From positions 62,001 through 126,000 of the forward strand of contig JAHEBQ010000012.1 in the NCBI GenBank assembly GCA_024642205.1: a stretch of DNA of 64,000 nt. Direction: 5' to 3'. Below are positions 9,052 through 18,966 of this stretch, piece by piece. Numbering within the stretch: the stretch's first letter is position 1; every line of letters begins with the position of its first letter. A model generated the notes under the pieces. The model worked only from the letters and a program-made list of their open reading frames with translations. It ran no database searches and was not told the DNA's origin. A program made the position numbers and the translations under genes. This DNA is from Planctomycetaceae bacterium. Lineage in GTDB: Bacteria > Planctomycetota > Planctomycetia > Pirellulales > Pirellulaceae.

Positions 9052-9305
9052 GAACTGGGCCAGTCATCGACTTTGGACGGACCGGGCAACGCGATTGACC
9101 ACACATGTTGTCCGATCATGATGACGTTCCATCCAGACATCAATCAGGCACCGCAATCAACCGAACTCACTCAATCAAGGCAATTACGGCGTATTGCCGT
9201 TGACCAGGCAAATGAAAGTCTGTCGCAGGGGAAGAGTCGACCGACCCGTCCGGGCTGGTTGAACATCGGCCCGAGGAAACTATCGATTAAAAAGTACATC
9301 CAGCC

Positions 9306-11954
9306 ATGACCATTGGAATCGGTATTCGCCCAAGTGTGCTCGAAGCTCGGCAGCGGTGGAACGCCGGACGTGAAAAGATCCGCGTGATGCACGATGCCGG
9401 TGGGACGGGTGTTGATGTCTGTCATGCCATGTCGGATTTGCTGGACTCGATCCTGGTTGGAATATGTGAACAAGCTCTGGCCGAGATTTCACCCGGACTT
9501 GTCTCGCGGATCAGCTTGACCCTGTTGGGCGGTTGTGGACGACGTGATGTCGCCCCGTTCTCCGATGTTGACCTGATGCTACTGTATCAAGGCAGCCTGA
9601 CCGACGACGTCGTCGAGTTTTCCCGACGGATCTCCCAGGACATCACCGACTCGGGAATGCAGTTGGGCTACAGCCTGCGAACGCCCCGCGACGCGTGCAG
9701 CATGTCACTCAAGGACGCCTATATCTTCTCATCGCTTACCGAAGCCCGATTGCTGGCTGGCAGCGAGGATTTGTTTCAATACTTCCTGGGGCGATTCAAA
9801 CGGATCACCACTCGCAAGACTTCTAACATTGTCAAGGCAATCATTGCCGCGAGGGAGAAGGAACGAATCGAGTTTGGCGAAACGGTTTACCTGCTTCGTC
9901 CCAACGTCAAGAAGTCACGAGGGGGCCTGCGCGACATCCACTTGATTCGGTGGCTGGGATTTGTGCAGTACGGCGAGACGGATATCGACCGGTTGTTGCA
10001 AAAGGGAGCAATATCGACGGCCGATTCGACTCAACTCAAAAATTCGGCCGAGTTCCTGCTTAGGGTTCGGAACGAAATGCACTTCTTTGCCAACCGGTCC
10101 AACGATCAATTGGGACGCAACGAACAAGTCCGATTGGCGGAGCGATTCGGGTTTTCCGGCGATGATGCCCTGTTGTCGGTGGAAGAATTCATGCGGCAGT
10201 ATTTTCGGTTCACCAGCCGAATTCACTATATTTGCCAGCACTTTGTCTCCAAGAGTATCAGCCGCAAAAAAACGCCGGCCATTTCCGTGCTTGAGCCACT
10301 GGTTACCCGCCAGATTGACGATCACTTTCGCATGGGGCCGACGCAAATTGGCGTGATCAAGAGCGCCCTGGATTCCGTCAAACAGGACCTTGAACAGGTC
10401 CTGCGTCTGATGCAACTGGCCTGTTTGCACGACAAGTCAATCGAGCATGAAACCTGGATCACGATTCGACATGAGATGCTCAAAAACCCGGAAATCAAGT
10501 TCACCCGCGAATCCGCGCGTCGATTCATGGCATTGCTTTCAAACACGCATGGGCTGGCGCCACTGCTCCGTCGACTTCATGAAATGCGCGTGCTGAGAGT
10601 CATCATCCCGGAATTCGAGCACGCCAGGGGATTACTGCAGTTCAACGAATACCACATGTACACGGTCGACGAGCATTCAATGCAGGCGCTGGAAAATCTC
10701 ACGCGGTTCGAACATGACCCAACGACTATCGGCAAGACGTATCGAAAAATTCGTGACAAGAACATCTTGCATTTGGCGGTCTTGCTCCATGATTTGGGAA
10801 AGGGCTTTCCGGAAGATCACAGCGAAGTCGGACGGCGGATCGCGGCCGCAACCGGAGAGCGGTTTGATTTGTCTGATGACGAAACGGAAACGATCAAGTT
10901 TCTTGTGCACAACCACCTGGTCATGTCGCATCTTGCACTTCATCGCGACATCAATGATCAGGCAATGGTCGCTGAGTTTGCGTCAAATGTCGGTTCCGTC
11001 CAGATGCTCTCGATGTTGTACGTCTTAACCTGTGCCGACATGTCAGCTGTTGGGCCAGGCGTGTTGAACCAGTGGAAACAGGGTTTATTGACCGAGTTGT
11101 ATCTCAATGCGAAACAGATCCTGTCGGGTGATTCGAATGGCCTTGTCAATCGTCACTACCAGCAGCTTTATGACCGGGTTGCGAATTGCAGTGACAACGA
11201 AGAAGAACAAAAATGGTTACGTGAAAAAGCCGAGGCGTTGCCGAACAACTACTGTGCACTTCACCCGCCCGAAGTTATCTCCCGACAGCTGATTGAAATG
11301 CGCAGCGTCAGCCCGCAGGAGGCCGTCTGCTATGTCAGCTCGCAGAACGAGTCGGGTTTGTGCGAGATTTGCATTGGCAAAGTCTCCAGCCGCCGGACTG
11401 GAATTTTCTACCGGATCACAGGAATGCTCAGCAGCCTGGGATTGCAGATTCACTCGGCGGACATCAAGCCACTGGGAGATTCGCTGACGTTTTACTGGAT
11501 TCTGTTCGAAGACATGGAATACCGAACGCCACCGCCGTCTCGCCTGAAAGACATTCGGCAGAGGACGCTCGACCTGGTTCTCGACACGAGCGACGACCCA
11601 CCAAGATTTCGTTCAACCTGGAAGAACGAAGACAGCCTGGCTCTCAAACTGTCTCGACCTGAGATCCGCGTTAAAATAGATAACGAAACGGTGAGTTCCG
11701 CCACAATCATTGACGTGTTCGCCTACGACAAAACCGGATTGTTATATAAACTGGCCAAGAAGATCCACCGCCTGGGACTGGATGTCACCTACGCGCGGAT
11801 TTCGACCTACGCCCACCAGGTGATCGACGTATTCTATGTAACCGATGAGCAGGGAAACAAGATTCGCAATCGAAACCAGATTCAACTCATCAAACAGGAG
11901 ATTTTCCGTGCGGTCAAGGATTTCCTCGAACCGCCGGAATCATCAAACGACTGA
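9306..11954 (+). CDS. glnD: PII uridylyltransferase / uridylyl-removing enzyme
   Basis: A bifunctional enzyme that uridylylates PII when glutamine is low and deuridylylates it when glutamine is high. The 882-residue protein has the family domains in order. The nucleotidyltransferase has GGCGRRD and SDVDL near residues 75-90 with the catalytic Asp pair at 87 and 89. A helical linker follows. The HD domain has LLHDLGKG at about 494-500. Two ACT domains (about 690-770 and 805-880) bind glutamine. The length is standard. It starts 282 bases after glnB, so the two are either loosely co-transcribed or separately promoted. Confidence 0.95.
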   Translation: MTIGIGIRPSVLEARQRWNAGREKIRVMHDAGGTGVDVCHAMSDLLDSILVGICEQALAEISPGLVSRISLTLLGGCGRRDVAPFSDVDLMLLYQGSLTDDVVEFSRRISQDITDSGMQLGYSLRTPRDACSMSLKDAYIFSSLTEARLLAGSEDLFQYFLGRFKRITTRKTSNIVKAIIAAREKERIEFGETVYLLRPNVKKSRGGLRDIHLIRWLGFVQYGETDIDRLLQKGAISTADSTQLKNSAEFLLRVRNEMHFFANRSNDQLGRNEQVRLAERFGFSGDDALLSVEEFMRQYFRFTSRIHYICQHFVSKSISRKKTPAISVLEPLVTRQIDDHFRMGPTQIGVIKSALDSVKQDLEQVLRLMQLACLHDKSIEHETWITIRHEMLKNPEIKFTRESARRFMALLSNTHGLAPLLRRLHEMRVLRVIIPEFEHARGLLQFNEYHMYTVDEHSMQALENLTRFEHDPTTIGKTYRKIRDKNILHLAVLLHDLGKGFPEDHSEVGRRIAAATGERFDLSDDETETIKFLVHNHLVMSHLALHRDINDQAMVAEFASNVGSVQMLSMLYVLTCADMSAVGPGVLNQWKQGLLTELYLNAKQILSGDSNGLVNRHYQQLYDRVANCSDNEEEQKWLREKAEALPNNYCALHPPEVISRQLIEMRSVSPQEAVCYVSSQNESGLCEICIGKVSSRRTGIFYRITGMLSSLGLQIHSADIKPLGDSLTFYWILFEDMEYRTPPPSRLKDIRQRTLDLVLDTSDDPPRFRSTWKNEDSLALKLSRPEIRVKIDNETVSSATIIDVFAYDKTGLLYKLAKKIHRLGLDVTYARISTYAHQVIDVFYVTDEQGNKIRNRNQIQLIKQEIFRAVKDFLEPPESSND

Positions 11955-12013
11955 TAAACTTGTTCTCCTCTCATTGATCATTCCAACCTTTACACATCCT
12001 GGCACACGAACCG

Positions 12014-13459
12014 TTGATCCTCCGAGTTTCTAATCTGCAACGAGCAACACTGGCTACCTGGAAACAGAGCGCAGTGTTATGCCTCGTGACATGCATTCTG
12101 ATGACGACCGGTTGTGGAAAGCAAACGGCCAAGTGGAACTTTGCTCGGGCAATGAATCTTGCTGAAGCCGGCCAGTTGGAGGAAGCCATCGCGTTAATGG
12201 AAATCGCCCTCCAACAGGCTCCCGGAGACCGCCAAATCACCCTGAGCCTGGCAAATCTACTCGCCGAGAACGGGCAAGGAGAACTGGGAATTGGACATTG
12301 CGACGAGTTCCTTGAATCGAATCCAAACGACAAACTGGCGCATCAGATTCGCTCAACCTGCTTGCAGTATCTGGGACGATTCGATCAGTCGTTGTGCGAC
12401 TACAAGCGATGTTTGTCTGGGCACGTGTCGAGGACACCGATTGAACGCAACAACCTGGCCTACTATCGCGCCCTGGCAAGAAAAGAGCTTTCGAGGGCTG
12501 CCCAGGATATTCAATTGGCCATCGAATCGGAGGAAGGCGAGTATTGGGGATGCAGTTACGCGGTGCCCCTGCAGGTTCGGACAGCCGTCGCGGCGGGTTT
12601 GATTGCCCGACACCTTGAGCGACATGTCGGCGTGCTGAAACCATTGAACTCGAAAATCGATCAATACGAGCATCGCCTGGCGAGGCAGGATTCAATGATC
12701 AAATCATTGATAGTCCGGGAAATGCAGGAACAAGCCCTGGTCGATCGAACGCTGGAAAATGAATTCATAAAACCTCGGGGAGCAAAACCGATCTCTGAAG
12801 GGGCACTGTTCCAGCTTGACTTGCACACCGATTTCCCGTTTCGTGAGAAATTCGAAAAGGCGTTACTATATGCTCGTGGCATCAAGCAGGTTCAAACCAA
12901 CTGCCTGGGAGTGATGCTTGCGACCCGAGCCTTGATCCATGAAGACCTGGATTGTCACCGGTCGGCGGACATGGATCGCCGTCGCATTCAAGAACTCGGA
13001 TTTGACTTCGCCGAATTGGCCCAAGAGCTACCTGACGATACCGCCTCATTGGCCACGCTTAGAAAGGCCAGCCTTTATCTCGATACCCGCGGATTTATCT
13101 CGGGGCGACGTGAATGGAACAATGAGCCCGCGACTGCGATCGAGGGAAACTCGCAAGCCCGTCAAGCGTTCACTCCCGGAGTTGCTCCCAGCAGTTACCG
13201 CGAGTCATTGGAGGACCTGGATTTTGCCGTTTTAGCGGCTCAGTACATGGAACTGGCCCTGAACAGCTCGCTATACAACTCCCCAGAACTTACCGCCCAA
13301 CAGGTCGAACAGAAAAAAAAGATGGCAACACGAATGACCGCTGTCCTGCTGTATCACCGCATGGAGGTGCATTTACGGGCAGGGAACAAATCAGCTGCCG
13401 ATGACGACCAGCACAACATCGAGCGGCTCGGCTTTCAGCCGGGTGCAAGTTTATTTTGA
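12014..13459 (+). CDS. TPR-containing lipoprotein, function unknown
   Basis: A 481-residue protein with a hydrophobic signal and lipobox (LMTTGC, lipidated Cys34), so it is probably anchored to a membrane facing the periplasm. Residues about 42-135 form tetratricopeptide-type helix pairs (AMNLAEAGQLEEAIALMEIAL is one). The remainder is helical and unrecognised. TTG at 12014 is the only start that keeps the signal sequence, because no in-frame ATG lies upstream of the lipobox apart from one inside it. It follows glnD by 59 bases and could be co-transcribed. I infer a scaffold role from the repeats only. Confidence 0.75.
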   Translation: MILRVSNLQRATLATWKQSAVLCLVTCILMTTGCGKQTAKWNFARAMNLAEAGQLEEAIALMEIALQQAPGDRQITLSLANLLAENGQGELGIGHCDEFLESNPNDKLAHQIRSTCLQYLGRFDQSLCDYKRCLSGHVSRTPIERNNLAYYRALARKELSRAAQDIQLAIESEEGEYWGCSYAVPLQVRTAVAAGLIARHLERHVGVLKPLNSKIDQYEHRLARQDSMIKSLIVREMQEQALVDRTLENEFIKPRGAKPISEGALFQLDLHTDFPFREKFEKALLYARGIKQVQTNCLGVMLATRALIHEDLDCHRSADMDRRRIQELGFDFAELAQELPDDTASLATLRKASLYLDTRGFISGRREWNNEPATAIEGNSQARQAFTPGVAPSSYRESLEDLDFAVLAAQYMELALNSSLYNSPELTAQQVEQKKKMATRMTAVLLYHRMEVHLRAGNKSAADDDQHNIERLGFQPGASLF

Positions 13460-13542
13460 TTTGGCCGGGTCCATTTGATCTTGCCTGATATGACGCCACC
13501 CTCGTCTGGTCCAGCGGGCGCCCAACCGGCAATCAAATCGGG

Positions 13543-13707
13543 TTATGTCGACTTGATCTTGTTGCCCTTGAGGAAAATCCAGCCGCAGACCAGCAGTGCA
13601 GCGGAGACCATTGCCCAGCCAACGCCATCCAGTTGTTGAGCAATCTCACCCAACTCTCGTGTCAGCCGGTATGCGTAACTTGTCATTGATCGTGTAATCG
13701 TATCCAT
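13543..13707 (-). CDS. Small single-span membrane protein
   Basis: A 54-residue protein starting MDTITRSMTSYAYRL, with an amphipathic first half and one membrane helix (about 31-46, WAMVSAALLVCGWIFL) before a basic tail KGNKIKST. A strong ribosome-binding site (AGGGGA, about 5 bases before the ATG at 13707) supports translation and this start over an upstream ATG at 13746. It is convergent with the TPR lipoprotein gene. The function is unknown. Confidence 0.55.
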   Translation of the reverse strand: MDTITRSMTSYAYRLTRELGEIAQQLDGVGWAMVSAALLVCGWIFLKGNKIKST

Positions 13708-13746
13708 GTTGTGTCCCCTGAGGACGGCGAGTAGTTCATGCGGCAT

Positions 13747-14152
13747 TTCGACACCTTTCGGAGCTTGCCGTAATCAAAGCATAGGATGCGTTGTTTCAAA
13801 CGCCGGCCGGGCCGCACAGAAGAACCGACAGTTCGAAAGATTCGAACCGATTCGGGAGCGATTGTGCGGATAATCAGGTATCCCGTGGTGGATCTGGCCA
13901 ATGCCATTGAGTCCTCGAACCCCGGGGGTCAAGCTTGAGTCGGTCAATTCGGGGCCCAATCGCCGGAAGAAGAGGAATTCTTGAGCTTTCCAGCATTCGA
14001 AAACCGGAACGAACCGGCCAAAAAGTACTCAAGGAATTCCGGCATTTCCTGCAGTTCAAATTGGATTTCACCGAAAATAACATTACGACTTGCAAACAAC
14101 CAGGTTTCAGGATAATTTTCTACTTCTGAATTGCACGACCCGATTCTGAAAT
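13747..14152. other. Intergenic stretch upstream of tRNA-Asp
   Basis: About 400 bases without a convincing gene. Short open frames here have no ribosome-binding site or recognisable product. It presumably holds the promoters of tRNA-Asp and of the small minus-strand membrane protein, but I could not pick a clear -35/-10 pair. Confidence 0.5.
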
Positions 14153-14226
14153 GGCGCTGTAGCTCAATTGGTCAGAGTCCCGGACTGTCGATCCGGAGGT
14201 TGCGGGTTCGAGTCCCGTCAGCGTCG
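14153..14226 (+). tRNA. tRNA-Asp (GTC)
   Basis: A full cloverleaf can be drawn. The acceptor stem GGCGCTG pairs with CAGCGTC (one G-T pair), the D stem is GCTC/GAGT, and the anticodon stem CCGGA/TCCGG carries loop CTGTCGA, giving anticodon GTC. The T stem GCGGG/CCCGT carries loop TTCGAGT. The discriminator base is G, as expected for Asp. CCA is not encoded. Confidence 0.96.
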
Positions 14227-14235
14227 CTTTCCAAG

Positions 14236-14267
14236 AGCCCTGAAGTCAAACTTCAGGGCTTTTTTTT
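14236..14267 (+). terminator. Rho-independent terminator after tRNA-Asp
   Basis: A perfect 10-base-pair stem AGCCCTGAAG / CTTCAGGGCT with loop TCAAA is followed directly by a run of T. It ends the tRNA transcript. Confidence 0.93.
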
Positions 14268-14658
14268 GCGCCTCTACTGACACTTGTCTCGCACAACAGC
14301 GGACGTTGAGAAGTTAATCGATCAGAATGTCGCCGATTTTGAAGGGATCATGGACCTTTTTGGCTGGTTGCCCTACAATCGTGCTGACGACTTCGTTAAT
14401 GTCGCAACGTTATTTAGTTCCCGATCATAACGTTGGTTCCCAATGGGAAATATTCCATGGAATTGATGTGAGCCTAATCGAGCCTCGCTTCTCTGCTGAC
14501 GACTTCGCTCATTGCCGATTCGTGCGGTTTTAATGCGAATGAATATTTGACCGACTTGGTTCAATCCGAATTCAAACTGACTCGACGATGAGGCAAATTA
14601 AGTTTGCCGTGTGAACCACGTGGTAGACGCTTCGAACTGGTTTTGAAAAGGCGGTAAG
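14268..14658. other. Intergenic stretch, no gene seen
   Basis: About 390 bases between the tRNA terminator and the small zinc-ribbon gene. I see no supported coding frame, RNA gene or clear promoter. The phrase GCTGACGACTTCG occurs twice (near 14378 and 14497), which may be chance. Confidence 0.5.
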
Positions 14659-14949
14659 ATGACGAACGAACCACGGACATTTGACTACCCGGTTCGAGGA
14701 GCGAAATCATGTCCCGTCTGCGGACAATCCTCCTACTCAAAAGACGGCATCCATCCTCAATGCGCCGTTCAACTGGCAGACGAATCCCGCAAAGAGAAAC
14801 TTCAAGCCGCTCGCAAGGCCACTCAAACAGGTGAACCAAAACAAAAATCCTGGAACAAACAGTGCCCTCTCTGCAAAGCTCAGTTGCACGTTCGTCGCAA
14901 GGAATGTGATTGTGGCCACGTTTTTCGCCAGACCAAGAGTTCGGTATAA
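14659..14949 (+). CDS. Small zinc-ribbon protein
   Basis: A 96-residue basic protein with two metal-binding clusters: CPVC near residue 18 with a later Cys (HPQC), and CPLC...CDCGH near residues 69-87, a treble-clef or ribbon pattern. The middle is a charged helix rich in Lys and Ala. Such proteins often bind nucleic acid or other proteins, but nothing here fixes a role. AAGGCGGTAAG lies just before the ATG and can serve as ribosome-binding site. It is followed closely by floA on the same strand. Confidence 0.65.
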   Translation: MTNEPRTFDYPVRGAKSCPVCGQSSYSKDGIHPQCAVQLADESRKEKLQAARKATQTGEPKQKSWNKQCPLCKAQLHVRRKECDCGHVFRQTKSSV

Positions 14950-15012
14950 GAGCAAAGCGAGGGTGAAATCATAATTTTCGAAATAGTTGGATGTTTGGCG
15001 CGAGCTGACTGG

Positions 15013-15999
15013 ATGGACAACGATTTCGTATTGCTGGCGATCCGGATCGGAATTGCCGCGGCGGGATTGTTTCTGTTGGCGGTCTTGTTGGCCGTGATCA
15101 ACTTCGGTGCGATCTGGTTTCAGGCGCTCGCCTCCGGTGCACCAGTCAGTTTTGTTCAACTGATCGGCATGAAATTCCGACGTGTCGACGCCGCGCGGAT
15201 CGTGAAATCCAAGATCATGGCTCACCAGGCAGGACTACAGTCTCGTGGAAAAAACGGGATCGCAACACAGGACCTCGAAGCCCATTACCTGGCCGGTGGC
15301 AACATCGAGCAGGTCACGCAAGCGATCATTGCAGCTGAACGGGCGGGAATTGACATGGATTTTGACCGGGCTGCCGCTATCGATCTGGCCGGTCGTGACG
15401 TGCTCGAAGCCGTAAAAACTAGCGTTTACCCCCGCGTCATTGATTGTCCCGATACCAGCTTCACGGACAAAACCACGTTAAGCGCGATTTCGAAGGACGG
15501 AATTGAACTGCGAGTTCGAGCCCGCGTGACCGTCCGCACGAACCTCGATCAGCTGATTGGCGGAGCGACGGAAGAAACCATTATCGCCCGCGTGGGAGAA
15601 GGAATCATCACGTCAATTGGATCCACTGCGACTTATCTGGAAGTGATGGAAACGCCGGATCGCATTTCCAAAGCGGTACTTGATCGGGCTTTGGACAGCA
15701 ACACCGCATTTGAAATTGTGTCAATCGATATTGCGGATATTGATATCGGCTCCAACATCGGCGCGCGGTTGCAGGCCGACCAGGCCGAAGCCGATACTCG
15801 AGTCGCGCAGGCGCTCGCGGAAAAACGGAGAGCCGAAGCGGTCGCCGTGGAACAGGAAAACAAAGCCAGGGTTGTCGCTAATCGGGCACTCCTGGTCGCT
15901 GCCGAAGCAACGGTTCCCCAGGCGATGGCGGAAGCCTTTATCGTGGGAAATATCGCCAGCCTGGACCCCGAGGCAGCCGACCATCCTCTTGGACTTTAG
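15013..15999 (+). CDS. floA: Flotillin-like protein FloA
   Basis: A membrane scaffold protein that organises functional membrane microdomains. From the ATG at 15013 it is 328 residues, the normal FloA length. An N-terminal hydrophobic hairpin (about 5-42) is followed by the conserved [11 protein letters not shown] region, an SPFH/band-7-like domain, and the Ala/Glu-rich coiled coil ([20 protein letters not shown]) typical of FloA, formerly UPF0365. The frame is open from a TTG at 14995, but MDNDFVLL is the better start because it directly precedes the membrane hairpin. No NfeD partner gene lies beside it. Confidence 0.93.
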   Translation: MDNDFVLLAIRIGIAAAGLFLLAVLLAVINFGAIWFQALASGAPVSFVQLIGMKFRRVDAARIVKSKIMAHQAGLQSRGKNGIATQDLEAHYLAGGNIEQVTQAIIAAERAGIDMDFDRAAAIDLAGRDVLEAVKTSVYPRVIDCPDTSFTDKTTLSAISKDGIELRVRARVTVRTNLDQLIGGATEETIIARVGEGIITSIGSTATYLEVMETPDRISKAVLDRALDSNTAFEIVSIDIADIDIGSNIGARLQADQAEADTRVAQALAEKRRAEAVAVEQENKARVVANRALLVAAEATVPQAMAEAFIVGNIASLDPEAADHPLGL

Positions 16000-16113
16000 A
16001 TTATTCAGCCCAGTTGCCAGTTCAACCACTCGACCGGCGTACCGGATCCGGAATGCCAGTCTCACGTTGTTTATCCCTCGCTTGGGCGACCGAGCCACGA
16101 TGTGCAACAGTCG

Positions 16114-16545
16114 TTACGCAGCACCATTCTCCGCTGCCAGGGTTTTCAGTCGTTTGATCATCGCAAACAGTCCGTTTCGCCGCTGAGGGCTCAAATGCTG
16201 GTTTAATCCCAATTTCGTCAAAAAGCCGGAAACATCCGACTCCAAAATCTGACTGGCTGTCATTCCCGCGAAATAGGCCAGCAGAATGACGATCAACCCC
16301 TTGACGATGATCGAATCACTGTCGGCTTGGATCTCCACTGGTTGATCGGATCGATCGGCAACGTTGGCCACCAGCCAGACCGTGCTCATGCAGCCTTCGA
16401 CAATATTTTCCTCGGTTTGCAACCTGACCGGAAAAACCGGCAACTCGCGCCCCAGGTCGATAATGAAATCATAGCGATCATCCCATTCCTGGAGATCTTC
16501 AAAAGTCTCCAACAATTCGTCGGTTGTCGGTGGAAAGTCAGACAT
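16114..16545 (-). CDS. SufE-family sulfur acceptor
   Basis: Accepts persulfide sulfur from a cysteine desulfurase for iron-sulfur cluster assembly. The 143-residue protein has the SufE pattern: a helical start (TTDELLETFEDLQEWDDRYDFIIDLG), the sulfur-accepting Cys52 in VEGCMSTVW, and the GLIVILLAYFAG core. The start at 16545 (MSDFPP) matches the family; an upstream extension to 16593 does not. No suf genes lie beside it. SufE and CsdE cannot be separated by sequence alone. Confidence 0.9.
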   Translation of the reverse strand: MSDFPPTTDELLETFEDLQEWDDRYDFIIDLGRELPVFPVRLQTEENIVEGCMSTVWLVANVADRSDQPVEIQADSDSIIVKGLIVILLAYFAGMTASQILESDVSGFLTKLGLNQHLSPQRRNGLFAMIKRLKTLAAENGAA

Positions 16546-16922
16546 GTTCCCAAGAAAAAAGAACTGCGGTTGTTTGATAATCAATCCTAGCAAGCATTCC
16601 AGAAAGGGCGAGTCCGGTTTTCCACTTATCGTTTTTTTTGGGCCTCATCCTCAAGGAATGACCAAAACAGGAACGGATCGATTGTTGACAGCCGACCCTT
16701 GATCAATGCATGTCCGATGGTCAATGGGCAAGCGGCCAGGTGACGATCGTAAAATCTTGACTCAACCCTGCTAATTCGGCGTCAACGAAATTCAAGCTGA
16801 TGGGCATTCAATGTCACGTCTATCAGTCATTCGCACAGCCACGCGACATTCTGGTCACTTTGATTTGCCGCTTGATAACGATTGCTCGCGTTCTTCCTTT
16901 GTTCACGATGCTGGGACCGGCA
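16546..16922. other. Intergenic stretch between sufE-like and parA-like genes
   Basis: About 375 bases lying upstream of the sufE-like start and downstream of the parA-like stop (both minus strand). It should hold the sufE-like promoter. I saw no gene and no clear terminator. An open plus-strand frame beginning at 16800 is the complement of the ParA gene. Confidence 0.5.
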
Positions 16923-17804
16923 CTAATAATTCAACTCCCGCTCCCGGGAAACAAACTCGTCTCGGAGGAGGCCGACGCTGGCCGTCCGCTCGAACGCCGC
17001 GGCACTTCGCATCGCGTTAGTTTGCTGAATGACTTCCTGGGCCAGGCTCCGGTAGTCCTGGGCGCCGTTGGAGTCATTGGAATACTGAAAGATGGACTGG
17101 CCATAACTGGGGGCTTCGGCCAAGCGGATGTTGCGCCGGATGCGAGTGTCAAAACTGTAGGCGCCCGACCAGATCGAATCCGTTTTGCGCTGATCTTCAA
17201 AAAACAGTTCAACGTCGTCGACGACTTCGTTGGCCAGGCGAGTCCCCGTATCAAACATGCAATAAACGACACTCGTCAACTGCAGAATCGGGTTGAGTCG
17301 CCGGCCCACCAACTCGATCGTACGCAGTAGCTTGCTCAACCCGTGGAGAGCCAAGAAATGCGGTTGCAGCGGCAAAAAGACCTCACCAGCCGTTGTCAGT
17401 GCATTCAGCGTCAGAATCCCCAGCGACGGCGGGCAGTCGAAAATGATGTAATCAAACGATTCCGCAACTTCCGCCATACGGTCACGCAGAATGATCTCCC
17501 GTCCAACAGCGCCAGCCAATTCCATTTCAGCTGCGGCCAAGTCAATATGCGATGGGCTGAGCCAGAGGTTTTCATCCACCTGGTGGCGGACTTCATCCAA
17601 CGTGACATCGGCGGTTAACACGTCGTACATTGAGAGATATTCTTCCTCCATCCCGAAACCGAGGTGCAGGGACGCGTGGGCTTGCGGGTCAAGATCAATC
17701 AGCCATACTCGATGACCGGCTTCCGCAAGTGCAGCACTTAGATTGACGGCAGTGGTCGTTTTGCCCACGCCACCTTTTTGGTTGATGATCGCAATACTTC
17801 GCAT
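16923..17804 (-). CDS. ParA/Soj-family ATPase
   Basis: A dimerising ATPase of the chromosome-partition (ParA/MinD) class. The deviant Walker A motif QKGGVGKTT lies at residues 9-17 with both Lys10 and Lys15. D-L-D-P-Q (about 39) and the FDCPPSLG Walker B region follow, and the 293-residue length is normal. The start MRSIAIINQ at 17804 is the family N-terminus. The frame upstream to 17855 is not needed. No parB or parS-like palindrome was seen beside it, so it may be an orphan ParA that positions another cargo, or parB may lie elsewhere. Confidence 0.9.
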   Translation of the reverse strand: MRSIAIINQKGGVGKTTTAVNLSAALAEAGHRVWLIDLDPQAHASLHLGFGMEEEYLSMYDVLTADVTLDEVRHQVDENLWLSPSHIDLAAAEMELAGAVGREIILRDRMAEVAESFDYIIFDCPPSLGILTLNALTTAGEVFLPLQPHFLALHGLSKLLRTIELVGRRLNPILQLTSVVYCMFDTGTRLANEVVDDVELFFEDQRKTDSIWSGAYSFDTRIRRNIRLAEAPSYGQSIFQYSNDSNGAQDYRSLAQEVIQQTNAMRSAAAFERTASVGLLRDEFVSRERELNY

Positions 17805-17968
17805 TTTGGAAACTCCCTTTCCCGCTGGATGATCTTGAAAGTATAGAATCAACACGTTGCAAATTGATAGCCGAATCCAGTTCGAAAAGTGCTAGCTCGA
17901 TCAACACCGTCGGCAGGCTTACCCGTGATCACCAACTAACCAGACCGACACAAAATCCCGAACGACCC

Positions 17969-18766
17969 ATGAAGCTTTTTCGATTCCAAAAAGGGTTTTC
18001 GCCGTTCATGATCAGCAATCCCCATAGCGGAGTTCATATACCGCCGGAAATCGCTGAACGCATGACCGAAGCCGGATTGAAGAAACGGGATACCGACTGG
18101 TTCCTCACGCGGCTTTACGATTTTCCGGCGATCGAACGTGCAGCCATGATCTCGGCAAACACGTCAAGATACGTGTGTGACCTGAATCGCCCGCCGGACA
18201 ACCAGTCGCTGTACCCGGGACAATCGACCACCGGGATTTGCCCAAAGATCACATTTCAACGTGAGCCGATCTACCTGGAAGGCCGTGAGCCGGAAAACGG
18301 CGAAATCGCCAGGAGGATCGAGCATTACTGGAAGCCCTATCATGATCAGCTGCGCAGCGAGTTGGATCGACTCGTTGAAAAGTACGGTTTTGCGGTCCTG
18401 CTGGACGTGCATTCCATCGCACAAAAAGTCCCGATGCTGTTTGAAGGAGATCTACCTGATTTCAATTTCGGGACGAATCACGGACGGTCCTGTGGTGTTT
18501 CATTTCAGGAGCTGATCGAAGAATTCTCCGAGGCCATCACCGACTTCACCCACGTCGTCAATGGACGATTCATCGGTGGTTTCATCACACGGCATTATGG
18601 TTCGATGGAAAACGTCCACGCCGTTCAACTGGAATTGAACCGTTCGACCTACATGGATGAGGAGACACTTGAATGGAATTTCGATAAATCGGTTGAAGTA
18701 TTGCCGGTGATTGAGATGTTTGTCGTGACGTTGATGAAGTGGGCCGAAAATCAATTGTCCAGATAG
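17969..18766 (+). CDS. N-formylglutamate amidohydrolase
   Basis: Hydrolyses N-formyl-L-glutamate to formate and glutamate, the last step of one histidine degradation route. The 265-residue protein shows SNPHSGVHIPPE near the N-terminus, DTDWFLTRLYDF, NRPPDNQSLYPGQ, LLDVHSIAQK and a late HAVQLELNRSTYMDE, all typical of the HutG/N-formylglutamate deformylase family. The start at 17969 was chosen by family alignment. No other hut gene is present, so a role in clearing formylated compounds generally is also possible. Confidence 0.88.
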   Translation: MKLFRFQKGFSPFMISNPHSGVHIPPEIAERMTEAGLKKRDTDWFLTRLYDFPAIERAAMISANTSRYVCDLNRPPDNQSLYPGQSTTGICPKITFQREPIYLEGREPENGEIARRIEHYWKPYHDQLRSELDRLVEKYGFAVLLDVHSIAQKVPMLFEGDLPDFNFGTNHGRSCGVSFQELIEEFSEAITDFTHVVNGRFIGGFITRHYGSMENVHAVQLELNRSTYMDEETLEWNFDKSVEVLPVIEMFVVTLMKWAENQLSR

Positions 18767-18966
18767 GCGGAAACAGGTTAGGTGATCCGAAGGGTTGTTC
18801 AGTCGAATTCGCCGCATTGATGTTGCGCTTTTTTGCCGGCGAGCGCGTCAACATGACCCAGACCCCATCCATCCAATTCCGCGTAACCCCAAGCAAGAAA
18901 ACCGCGTAGGGGTCAATTGATTTATTTCCGCGATCCCGCGACACCACCACGAGGGACCCGACCCAG

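Noticed and set aside
16800..17330. 176-residue plus-strand open frame
   Set aside because: It is mostly antisense to the parA-like gene.
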